Source of the DNA: Roseiflexus sp.
GTDB lineage: Bacteria > Chloroflexota > Chloroflexia > Chloroflexales > Roseiflexaceae
DNA length: 64,000 nt
Reading direction: 5' to 3'
Assembly: GCA_025062325.1 (NCBI GenBank)
Contig: JANXAL010000076.1
Span: forward strand, 1 to 64,000
Positions 36,371 to 50,262 of the stretch are shown here, piece after piece; within the stretch, counting starts at the first letter, position 1, and each line of letters begins with the position of its first letter. The notes beneath the pieces were generated by a model. That model saw nothing but the letters and a program-made list of their open reading frames with translations, was not told the origin of the DNA and did not search any database. Made by a program: the position numbers and the translations under genes.

Positions 36371-37189
36371 CTAGCCCCACCGCGCAATGATCGCATCGAT
36401 CCGCGCCGGAGGCTCATGCACTGCATCGGGATCGGGATGACTCTCAACCCAGCGCTGTAACCGCCGCGCCGCCTCCGCGTGGGTCTCGTCGGGCAATATC
36501 CAGCAACTGCTGTACATCCGCTCCTGGTAGCGCTGCGCTACAGCACGCACCGTCTGAGGAGACTGACGATACGTGAGCAACGTCAGGCGTTGCACGTTTG
36601 CGCCAGATGTCTCCAGGTGCTTCTGGAACCGTTCGTCCAGAGTGTGCGGCGCGCCGTCTCGCCGCTGCTCCGGCGGAACGTTCAGCTCGTCTAAGATTGC
36701 CGACCATGCGCTCTGCACCTGCGCACGCGGCGTCGGGAGATCGTCGTCCTGCCCGTCGCGCTCATCGCTGGCAAGCACAATAGCGCCTCCCGGACGCAAT
36801 ACGCGCTGCGCTTCGTCTAGCGCCTGCCGCCAGTCCTCTACCAGATGCAGAACGTGGACCATAATCACCACATCGAAAGCAGCATCGGACACCGGCAGCC
36901 GCATAACGTCGCCGCACACCAGGTGCGCCTGATGGGTGCGCCCATTGAGTTTCTGGCGTAGTCGTCCCATCATGCGTCGTGAGAGATCGATGCCGACATA
37001 GAAATACCCTGCCTCAATAAAAGGGAGCGCAACTCGTCCTGTTCCAACGCCCGCTTCGAGCAACCGCGCGTTCTGGCTCAGTTGGAGCGTTGCAACCATC
37101 GCATCTCGCAAACGTTCTGCAATGCCTGGCGGATAACCGCGAGTTGCGTCGTAGTAATCGACTGCGCGATCGAACGAAATGCCCGGCAT
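36371..37189 (-). CDS. Class I SAM-dependent methyltransferase
   Basis: The 272-residue protein carries the SAM-binding motif I LLEAGVGTGRVALPF (about residues 43-57), an acidic motif II (YVGIDLSRRMM), motif post-I VCGDVMRLPVSDAAFDVV and HVLHLVEDW. It opens GISFDRAVDYYDATRGYPPG, as in UbiE/methyltransferase-11 proteins. The acceptor is unknown. It is monocistronic between short intergenic repeats and converges with the DUF2892 gene. Confidence 0.85.
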   Translation of the reverse strand: MPGISFDRAVDYYDATRGYPPGIAERLRDAMVATLQLSQNARLLEAGVGTGRVALPFIEAGYFYVGIDLSRRMMGRLRQKLNGRTHQAHLVCGDVMRLPVSDAAFDVVIMVHVLHLVEDWRQALDEAQRVLRPGGAIVLASDERDGQDDDLPTPRAQVQSAWSAILDELNVPPEQRRDGAPHTLDERFQKHLETSGANVQRLTLLTYRQSPQTVRAVAQRYQERMYSSCWILPDETHAEAARRLQRWVESHPDPDAVHEPPARIDAIIARWG

Positions 37190-37298
37190 AGCGAATGGGT
37201 CAACGAATAAACGAATGGGTCAACGAGTAAACGAATGGTCCCCTCTGTGTTCTCTGGCCTCTGTAGTTGTGCTGACGGGCAAACGAATGCATTGGGCG

Positions 37299-37382
37299 TA
37301 CACGTCAGCAAGGACACGAATGATCTACACACCTCTTGCCGCGCACCTCTTGCGGCGCATACACGTCAGCAAGGACACGAAT
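37299..37382. repeat. Pair of 23-bp direct repeats upstream of the methyltransferase
   Basis: TACACGTCAGCAAGGACACG (extended by AAT) occurs at 37299-37321 and 37360-37382, 61 bp apart. Shorter AAACGAATGGGTCAACGA words repeat at 37195-37235. No coding character is visible in this gap. Confidence 0.6.
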
Positions 37383-37450
37383 AATCCACGCTCTGTGTTC
37401 GCTGTGCCTCCGTGGCTCTATCAAACGAATGCGTCAGCGTGTCCCAACGG

Positions 37451-40804
<3,354 letters not shown>

Positions 40805-41055
40805 GTTTCCCTCATTCGTATGTGGCGTCAGCGCCTGTGCCTTCCAAGCGCGGTGTGCGCCTGCTGCGCCCTTCTACGCTCGTGAGCAGTGTAGCACATG
40901 TAGCGCGCAGCGAGATCGCACGCCTTCTGGCGCGGGCGGGACAGGCCGCCCAGGTGGCAGGCGGATCCGTCTGCCGCTAACCACAGAGGCATGGCGCGCT
41001 GCACCCCCGCACCGCCACACAGGGGATATCGGGCCTTACTGGGTTCTCCGGTACG

Positions 41056-41215
41056 CCTGTGCATTGCATCGTTCGTTTCAGGCATCAGGCCGCCCTCCCG
41101 CCCCCTTCCCCCCTGGTAGGAGAAGGGGGAAGGGGGGATGAGGGGCAAAAAGAGCGTCAAGACGTGGCAAACCTGCTTCGCACACTAAAAGCCCACATTC
41201 GAGAGAGAGGAATGA
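41056..41215. repeat. MITE-like dispersed repeat, left end lost
   Basis: The internal segment (GCATTGCATCGTTCGTTTCA, then CCCCCTTCCCCCC...GGAGAAGGGGG, ATGAGGGG and GCGTCAAGACG) is conserved and the right end is AAAAGCCCACATTCGAGAG. The left terminal repeat is missing. In the rest of the gap 40805-41607 I see only the promoter at 41323-41351. Confidence 0.6.
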
Positions 41216-41322
41216 GAGGAGACAAGACATCGGAATACGAACAAGATGCTTACATTTCTCCTCCTATAAGGAATAGCAGGCGATCGCCCTTAGAGCGCGA
41301 GCAGTTATCCCTTGACCTGGCA

Positions 41323-41351
41323 TTGACAAGCGATCCAGGTAATGTTATCAT
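41323..41351 (+). promoter_or_regulatory. Promoter of the peptide ABC transporter operon
   Basis: A perfect TTGACA (41323-41328) and TATCAT (41346-41351) are 17 bp apart. The leader to the first start codon would be about 250 nt. Confidence 0.65.
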
Positions 41352-41607
41352 TTTTCTTAATTACTCTATACTTCAGGTGAATGTTCCCGACACCGATAAT
41401 TCCAGCCTAATCCTGCGACGTCCAGGAAGCCGTCAATACGCCGCATAGGCGTAGTTTTGACGCACCCATGACCACGAACCGCAGAACAGACTCCTCCTCG
41501 CTCTTCACGTTGCGGCGTATCAGCCGCAGTGCAAAGGAAACGTTGCGCTTCGGCGCGCAGCGTGATAGATTCCCCGCGTTTCAGCATACGGAAAGGAATG
41601 ACAGCTT

Positions 41608-43500
41608 ATGGACAACAACTCCAGGACCCGGTTAACGCGGCGCGCGTTTCTGCGCGCCGCTGCCGTTGGCGTCGGCTCAGCAGCGCTTGCCGCCTGCGGC
41701 GGCGGAGTGACCACTGCCCCCACCTCGTCGCCCTTACCCCTCCCGACGCCAACAACCGCTCCAACATTGGCGCCGGTCCAGCCGACGCCGCCTCCCACCA
41801 CGGCGCCAGCGCCGACTGTAGCGCCAGCGGGCGCGGTTAAGAACTCGCTTGGAGTGACCCTGCCAGCAGATGCTGCACCTCTGGAGCATCAGGCATTTGT
41901 CGTCTACTTCGACATTACCGCCGATTTTACCAGCCCCAACCAGATGGAAACGATTTACAAGTCGGGCGGTTTCGGCAGCATTACGAATCTGACCGGCGAT
42001 ACGCTGGTGCGCCTGAACAAGGACTTCCAGGTGCAACCGGGCGCTGCGCTTTCATGGTCGTCGGACGAGACCGGTAAGGTCTGGACGTTTAACCTGGATC
42101 CCAACCTTGTCTGGAGCGATGGCACGCCGGTGACGGCGGAAGACTTCGTAGCGACCTTCCGTTATGCCGCCGATCCGAAGCACGCCTGGGACTTTGCCTG
42201 GTACTACAGCGCGCCAGGAGCGATCAAGAACTGGGACAAGTGCGTTGCCGGCGAACTGCCGCTGGAGCAACTGGGGGTCACTGCCAAAGACAAGCACACG
42301 CTGGTGATCGAAACCGAAACGCCAGCGCCCTTCCTGCCTGCAAAACTGATCTACAGCGAAGTGCTGAGCGCCGCAAAACTGAAGGAATTCGGATCCGGCC
42401 TTTACACCGCCGATCCGGCAAAAGCGATTTCGTGCGGACCGTATCTGCTGAAAGAGTTCAAGCCTGGCGAGCGGGTGGTGTTTGAGATCAATCCAACCTA
42501 CAGAGGAACAAACCGCCCGCGCGTTGAGCGCGTTATCCAGATTGCGGCGCGACCGGAAGCGATGTTCGCCGGGTACCAGGCAGGCGAGGTGGACCGCGTG
42601 ACCGGCGAGCAGTTGCAGACCGCTGACAACGAAATCATCGCCCGCGATCCCGAACTGTTGAAGCAGGTGCGCCTGACGACGGGCGACTTCCGCACCGATT
42701 ATCTCTTCTTCGACTGCCAGAATCCGCCGTTCAACGACGTGCGGGTGCGCAAGGCGTTTAGCCACATTGTGGATCGTGACACGCTGATCAAGACAATCAT
42801 CACGCCGTTGCAGGGCATCCCGGCATATTCGTTTTTGATGCCCGGCTTCCCAGGGTCGAATTCCGAAGGGTTGAAGGATATCCAGCGGTATGATCCAGAA
42901 CTCGGGCGCAGGCTGTTGAAGGAGGCTGGCTATGAGGGAGGGAAGGGCTTCCCCAAGCTGACCCTCTGGCTGCGCAACGAGCCGCAGATTCGGCAGGCGC
43001 TCGCAGCAGCGATTGCGGCGGCAATCACGCAGGAGTATGGCATCGAAGTCGAGGTCTCGAACAAAGAGTTCAAGACCTTCATGGACGCGCTCAACGCTAA
43101 GCCGACGCAGATCCAGTTTGGCATGGTGTCGTATGGCATCGACTTTCTCGATCCGTCGAATATGCTTGGCGTTTGGCTCAGCACCGGACGACACAACTGG
43201 TTCAATAAGACATATGACGAGATGGTGCTGAAGGCATCAGAGATGACCGATCAGGAAGAGCGCATTAAGATCTTCCAGGAAGCCGAACGGTTGCTCTGCG
43301 AGGAGGCGCCGGCGGTCTTCATTTACCACCGCACCGTTGCCGACATCTACAAGCCGTATGTGGTCGGCGAGTGCTTCGAGCCGAATATCGCAGGATTCTC
43401 TGGGCTGCAATGGCCTGGCTTCTCGTCAATGAGCGACTCGCTGCAGACGCTGTATATTAGCAAAGAGGTCACGAAATATCGCAAGGCGCCGCCGAAGTAG
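41608..43500 (+). CDS. ABC transporter solute-binding lipoprotein, peptide/nickel family 5
   Basis: The 630-residue protein has a Tat-type signal (TRRAFLRAAAVGVGSAALAAC) ending in a lipobox with Cys30, so it is likely exported folded and lipid-anchored. A Pro/Thr linker follows, then the family 5 fold: VWTFNLDPNLVWSDGTPVTAEDF, FEINPTYRGTNRPRVERV, NDVRVRKAFSHIVDRDTLIK. Start preceded by GGAAAGGA. It is followed by two permeases. Family ligands are oligopeptides, nickel or opines; context beside a tricorn-like protease favours peptides. Confidence 0.9.
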   Translation: MDNNSRTRLTRRAFLRAAAVGVGSAALAACGGGVTTAPTSSPLPLPTPTTAPTLAPVQPTPPPTTAPAPTVAPAGAVKNSLGVTLPADAAPLEHQAFVVYFDITADFTSPNQMETIYKSGGFGSITNLTGDTLVRLNKDFQVQPGAALSWSSDETGKVWTFNLDPNLVWSDGTPVTAEDFVATFRYAADPKHAWDFAWYYSAPGAIKNWDKCVAGELPLEQLGVTAKDKHTLVIETETPAPFLPAKLIYSEVLSAAKLKEFGSGLYTADPAKAISCGPYLLKEFKPGERVVFEINPTYRGTNRPRVERVIQIAARPEAMFAGYQAGEVDRVTGEQLQTADNEIIARDPELLKQVRLTTGDFRTDYLFFDCQNPPFNDVRVRKAFSHIVDRDTLIKTIITPLQGIPAYSFLMPGFPGSNSEGLKDIQRYDPELGRRLLKEAGYEGGKGFPKLTLWLRNEPQIRQALAAAIAAAITQEYGIEVEVSNKEFKTFMDALNAKPTQIQFGMVSYGIDFLDPSNMLGVWLSTGRHNWFNKTYDEMVLKASEMTDQEERIKIFQEAERLLCEEAPAVFIYHRTVADIYKPYVVGECFEPNIAGFSGLQWPGFSSMSDSLQTLYISKEVTKYRKAPPK

Positions 43501-43595
43501 AGGATTGAGACCAGAAGCCCTGTCGGGGCAGGTCTAAGACCTGCCTCGACGAGGCATTTGAACTGCTTTCCTGACTCCCGATAACGGAGTAGCAT

Positions 43596-44519
43596 ATGGT
43601 CGCGTATGTTGCCCAGCGGCTGGCAGGGCTCGCGTTCGTGTTCATTCTAGTGTCGATAGTTGCGTTTCTGCTCATGCACGCCACGCCGGGCGGACCGTTC
43701 GATGAGCCGAATATGCCGTTGCCGCCCGCTGCAAAAGAAAATATTTTGCGTAAATATGGTCTTGATCAACCGCTGCATATTCAGTACATCAACTACATGG
43801 CAAATGCGCTGCGTGGCGACTTCGGGTATTCATTCTCCAGTCCGACTGAAACCGTCGCACAGGTGATCGGGCGCACCTGGCCTGTCAGCATGACCTTGGG
43901 CGGCATTACGGTCATCGTGGCGCTTGGGAGCGGCATCCTGCTCGGCATTCTGGCGGCGGTGCAACAGAACAGCATCCTGGATTATGTCGTGACCTTCATC
44001 GCCACGCTTGGTCTAACGGTGCCAAACTTTGTGATTGCGCTGTGGCTGATCCTCGTCTTTGCGGTTGAACTGCAGTGGTTGCCGCTTGGCGGATGGGGCG
44101 AGGACTGGCGGCAGGTCATTATGCCAATGATCGCATTAGGACTGGGACCGATGGGTATTGCCGCCCGTTACACTCGCGCAAGTCTGGTCGATGTCCTCAC
44201 GGCGGATTATATTCGGACAGCCCGCGCCAAAGGGCTGGCTGAGCGCATGGTGGTCATGCGCCACGCCATCAAGAATGCGCTCATTCCGATTATTACGGTG
44301 CTTGGTCCGCGCATTCCAGACCTGATCACCGGCACGATCTTCGTCGAAACAATGTTCCGCGTGCCAGGACTGGGCAAGTTTTTTGTCGAAAGCGTCCTCG
44401 ACCGCGATTACCCGATGATCATGGCGTTAGTGCTGCTGATTGCCGTGCTTTGGGGACTGGTCTACCTAATAACCGATCTGCTCTACACTGTTATTGATCC
44501 ACGGGTGAAACTCACCTGA
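43596..44519 (+). CDS. ABC transporter permease, DppB type
   Basis: The 307-residue protein has about six membrane segments. It opens with [33 protein letters not shown], the family start, and carries the EAA loop [28 protein letters not shown], which contacts the ATPase. ACGGAG precedes the ATG. A 95-nt spacer from the binding-protein gene contains a palindrome GGGGCAGGTCTAAGACCTGCC (about 43526-43546) that may cause differential expression. Confidence 0.92.
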   Translation: MVAYVAQRLAGLAFVFILVSIVAFLLMHATPGGPFDEPNMPLPPAAKENILRKYGLDQPLHIQYINYMANALRGDFGYSFSSPTETVAQVIGRTWPVSMTLGGITVIVALGSGILLGILAAVQQNSILDYVVTFIATLGLTVPNFVIALWLILVFAVELQWLPLGGWGEDWRQVIMPMIALGLGPMGIAARYTRASLVDVLTADYIRTARAKGLAERMVVMRHAIKNALIPIITVLGPRIPDLITGTIFVETMFRVPGLGKFFVESVLDRDYPMIMALVLLIAVLWGLVYLITDLLYTVIDPRVKLT

Positions 44520-44538
44520 ACCACGACACAAGCAGGCT

Positions 44539-45441
44539 ATGAGTGCAGTTATCTCGAAGGACGCCGTCACTGCCGTTGACTCGATCATTTCGCGCCCTCC
44601 CAGCAATCTCTGGCGCGACGCCGCCATCCGCTTCTCCAAAAACAAATTGGCAATGGGAGCACTGATCGTGGTTGGGGTATTGGTATTTGTCGGCGTGTTT
44701 GCCGACATTCTGGCGCCGCAACCGAACTTTGCCCGCCCCATCGACGCACGCAAGTTCCCCGGCGAAGCGGGATACATCCTAGGCACCGACGATGTCGGGC
44801 GTGATATGCTGAAGCGCTTGATTCACGGCGTGCGCACCTCGCTAATCGTCGGCATCTCAGTGCAGGCGATTGCACTGGTCATCGGTGCGACCCTGGGGCT
44901 GTGCGCGGGTTTCCTGGGGGGATGGGTCGATTTCTTCGTGATGCGCACGGTTGAACTGTTCACCGCTATCCCGCAGTTGTTGTTTGCGTTGTTCCTGATC
45001 TCGATCCTTGGCGGTGGTGTGTTCAATGTCATTCTGGCGATCGCGCTGATTGGATGGGTCGATATCTGCCGCCTTACCCGCGCTCAACTCTTCGCGCTGC
45101 GCGAGAAAGAATTCATCGAAGCTGCGCGCGCTCTGGGCATTCCGCCGTTCCAGATTGCCTGGCGCCATCTGTTGCCGAATGCGCTCACCCCCCTGATCAT
45201 CGCCGTCACTCTCGGCATCCCTACCGCTATTTTCACCGAAGCCGGGCTGAGCTTCCTGGGTCTTGGCATTAATGAGCCAACTGCCAGCCTTGGCAAGATG
45301 GTCGGCGCTTCCTTCGCCTACATCCGCGTCTACTGGCACATGGGATTGCTTCCTACCCTCATGATTGCCCTGATCATGCTCAGTTTCTCGTTCGTCGGCG
45401 ATGGGCTGCGCGACGCGCTTGATCCGCGGTTGAGAAAGTAG
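44539..45441 (+). CDS. ABC transporter permease, DppC type
   Basis: The 300-residue protein has an N-terminal OppC-type segment (WRDAAIRFSKNKLAMGALIVVG), the LGTDDVGRDMLKRLIHGVRTSL block and the EAA loop EFIEAARALGIPPFQIAWRHLLPNAL. It follows the DppB-type gene by 19 nt. No ATPase gene follows; the ATPase subunits must be encoded elsewhere. Confidence 0.92.
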   Translation: MSAVISKDAVTAVDSIISRPPSNLWRDAAIRFSKNKLAMGALIVVGVLVFVGVFADILAPQPNFARPIDARKFPGEAGYILGTDDVGRDMLKRLIHGVRTSLIVGISVQAIALVIGATLGLCAGFLGGWVDFFVMRTVELFTAIPQLLFALFLISILGGGVFNVILAIALIGWVDICRLTRAQLFALREKEFIEAARALGIPPFQIAWRHLLPNALTPLIIAVTLGIPTAIFTEAGLSFLGLGINEPTASLGKMVGASFAYIRVYWHMGLLPTLMIALIMLSFSFVGDGLRDALDPRLRK

Positions 45442-45563
45442 ATGAGAGGCGAGAGGCAAAGGTCAAGCGGCGAGAGAGTAGCAGGTGAGAAGGTTAACGG
45501 CGGGAGCGTTTCGTGTTGAACGTTGAACGCGGAAGGTGCGAAATCCCCCCACGATTATGCCCG

Positions 45564-45592
45564 TTGCAGATTTTCTGAGACTGAGGTAACAT
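45564..45592 (+). promoter_or_regulatory. Promoter of ppdK
   Basis: TTGCAG (45564-45569) and TAACAT (45587-45592) are 17 bp apart. The predicted start gives a leader of about 100 nt. The preceding part of the gap (45442-45540) contains purine-rich GAGAGGCGAGAGG and GTTGAACGTTGAACG repeats. Confidence 0.5.
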
Positions 45593-45696
45593 TTTGGATA
45601 AGCTCCAAAGGTTGTGACGCAGCCTGTACTCCGCGTCCTTGTTTTGCGCCGCAATCTGCCGGAACACAGGCAATTTCGACAAAGGGGGAAACATTT

Positions 45697-48366
<2,670 letters not shown>

Positions 48367-48378
48367 TCGTTAATCCCC

Positions 48379-48415
48379 CATGGTAGAGACGTTGCCCCGC
48401 AACGTCTCTACCATG
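48379..48415. repeat. Perfect 16-bp palindrome between convergent genes
   Basis: CATGGTAGAGACGTTG and its exact complement flank a 5-nt loop. It lies 12 nt after the ppdK stop and before the converging glycosyltransferase. There is no T-tract, so it resembles a REP-like palindrome that could stabilise both 3' ends. Related fragments (GCAACGGCTCTGCC, GGGCAACGTCTTCACG) follow to 48478. Confidence 0.75.
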
Positions 48416-48473
48416 CACGCGACAGTGCACCGCAACGGCTCTGCCGCGCATGCAGCGTTGCAGGGCAACGTCT

Positions 48474-49721
48474 TCACGGCCCATACACCCCCGCGAATTG
48501 CAACGGCGCAGTGGTATGGGCATTGCGCTGCGCCTCGCGCCATTCTTCATAGGCCTGCCGGTAGACATCCAGCGTCGAATGGGCAATGGCATGCCAGTTG
48601 TAGCGGGTACAGACCTCATGGAATGCATTGGAGGCGCGCTGCCGTGACCAGTCGGGATGCGCCAGGGTATGCAGAATGCCCCAGGCGAGCGAGTCCGCGT
48701 TGTTTGGGTAGACTGTCAACCCTGTTTCGTGCAATTTCACCACCTCGGCAAGCCCGCCAGCATGCGCCACAACCACCGGGCACTTTGCTGCCATCGCTTC
48801 CAGCGCTACAATGCCGAACGGCTCGTAGAGCGACGGGAACACCGCGGCATCCGCTGCGTGGTACAGCCGATCACGCTCATCATCGCTGATGCGACCAGTG
48901 AAGAGAACGAAATCCGTCAGACCAGTGCGATGCGTGCGATCGCGCAATGCATCGAGGTAGTCGCCAGCCCCGGCGATCACCAGGCGCGCCTGCGGGAACT
49001 GCGTCAGCACCTGCGACCAGGCGTCGACCAGGACGTGGAAGCCTTTTTCGTATACAACCCGCCCGACCGAAAACACCAGCGGCTGATCATCTCGCGCAAA
49101 GCGGCGACGAAAAGCCAACCGCTCCTCATCGCTTCCGAACGGGGACGGTTTGACCACCACGCCGTTCGGAACAACATTGATCTTTTCCCGCGGCGCGTTG
49201 AAGGCGACATGTATTTCGTGCGCCATGAAGTGCGAACAGGCAATCACCCGGATCGCCTCGCTCACCAATAACCGCTCCAGACGATCAATCTGAACCGAGA
49301 GGTCGGTTGTCAGATGTCCCTGTTGCCGTCCCCGTTCTGTTGCATGGATCGTCGCCAGCAGCGGTAGGTGGCAGGAACGCTTGAGCGTCATGCCAGCAGA
49401 CGCAACCAGCCAGTCGTGCGCGTGGATCAGATCAAATCCGCCGACTCGACGGCGCAGCTCAAGCGCAGCATGCCGCAGTGCAACATTCAGTTCCTGCGTA
49501 AGCGGGAAGAATGTGCGGTCAGCGACCGGCGGAACAGCCACCCGGTGGACATGAACACCCTGAGCCGTGATTTCGTACCTGTCGCCGTGGTGGAGATTGG
49601 GAGTGACAACATGAACCTCAACGCCGATCTGCGCCAGCGCATCGGTCAGATCGGTCACGTGACGCCCCAGGCCCCCTATGAGGTGCGGCGGGTACTCCCA
49701 GGACAACATCAAAATCCGCAT
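48474..49721 (-). CDS. GT4-type (GT-B fold) glycosyltransferase
   Basis: The 415-residue protein opens ILMLSWEYPPHLIGGLGRHVTDL, with HAHDWLVASAGM, VVPNGVVVKPS, FSVGRVVYEKGFHVL and the E-x7-E motif FPSLYEPFGIVALEAM. It resembles the starch/glycogen-type GT4 enzymes of Chloroflexota and other bacteria, so it may transfer glucose to an alpha-glucan or a glycolipid; the acceptor is unknown. I chose the ATG at 49721; the frame runs 27 codons further but crosses the leader hairpin. Confidence 0.88.
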   Translation of the reverse strand: MRILMLSWEYPPHLIGGLGRHVTDLTDALAQIGVEVHVVTPNLHHGDRYEITAQGVHVHRVAVPPVADRTFFPLTQELNVALRHAALELRRRVGGFDLIHAHDWLVASAGMTLKRSCHLPLLATIHATERGRQQGHLTTDLSVQIDRLERLLVSEAIRVIACSHFMAHEIHVAFNAPREKINVVPNGVVVKPSPFGSDEERLAFRRRFARDDQPLVFSVGRVVYEKGFHVLVDAWSQVLTQFPQARLVIAGAGDYLDALRDRTHRTGLTDFVLFTGRISDDERDRLYHAADAAVFPSLYEPFGIVALEAMAAKCPVVVAHAGGLAEVVKLHETGLTVYPNNADSLAWGILHTLAHPDWSRQRASNAFHEVCTRYNWHAIAHSTLDVYRQAYEEWREAQRNAHTTAPLQFAGVYGP

Positions 49722-49739
49722 AGACCCTCGACAAAGAAA

Positions 49740-49814
49740 CCCGGCTGCTGTTTTGCAGCACGCGATAACACACAGTCTGGTGCGCGTCATCACGCGATGC
49801 AAACAACAGCCGGG
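49740..49814 (-). promoter_or_regulatory. 75-nt leader hairpin upstream of the glycosyltransferase
   Basis: On the minus strand CCCGGCTGTTGTTTGCA at the 5' side pairs with TGCAAAACAGCAGCCGGG at the 3' side, with further pairing inside (CGCGTGATGACGCG, ATCGCGTG). The stem is followed by TTTCTTTG and ends 18 nt before the start codon. The order promoter, hairpin, U-rich run, start codon resembles an attenuator or a translation-masking structure. Confidence 0.6.
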
Positions 49815-49851
49815 ACGATCATCGCACCAAGGCGAATTTGTGTTGTTAAGG

Positions 49852-49857
49852 ATTATA
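49852..49857 (-). promoter_or_regulatory. -10 box of the glycosyltransferase gene
   Basis: A perfect TATAAT on the minus strand gives a predicted start near 49845 and a leader of about 124 nt containing the hairpin. A TTGAAA lies 23 bp upstream, too far for a normal -35. Confidence 0.5.
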
Positions 49858-50133
49858 GCATAACCGGTTTAGAATGTTGCTTTCAAACAAATGACAATAT
49901 CAGGACAGAAGTCTTAAGTAATTTGTCATTTTTTTGCTGTGACTTTACTTGCGCTTAGTCAGGCGTTCATACGTCTACTGTCGTGCGGTGCATGCCGGAC
50001 CCAGTCGTGCAGCAAGTCTTCGTCGGCGGTCGGTTCGTCTACACCCGGGCGGAGCGGGTGGAAAGTTTCAGCGATCCCTTCGCCTGAGTCGAATGCACAC
50101 AGAGGCACAGAGAGCTAATCACATATGAGAGCA
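49858..50133. other. AT-rich intergenic region without a gene
   Basis: The stretch is AT-rich compared with its surroundings. It contains CAAATGACAA and TTGTCATTTTTTT (about 49887-49937), inverted arms around about 29 nt, followed by seven T on the plus strand. No plus-strand gene precedes it. The rest to 50133 shows no coding character. Confidence 0.45.
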
Positions 50134-50235
50134 CATGGATCGCGACGGATCGCTATGGATGATGATCTCTTCTCCTGATCCGTGAACCTCCGTCGCATCC
50201 GTATCAATCCGTGTCCTATTCAATCCGCGTCCCAT
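50134..50235. repeat. ACGGAT-type dispersed repeat
   Basis: Inverted arms of GGATCGCGACGGATCGCTAT and ATCCGTGAACCTCCGTCGCA words match the family at 54.2-54.4 kb. It ends about 30 nt before the STAND gene stop. Confidence 0.6.
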
Positions 50236-50262
50236 TCCAGATCGCGCGCGCCGTGTCTTCCC

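Noticed and set aside
36573-36932. Plus-strand Cys/Ser-rich frame inside the methyltransferase gene
   Set aside because: Antisense to a gene with clear SAM-binding motifs; no ribosome-binding site.
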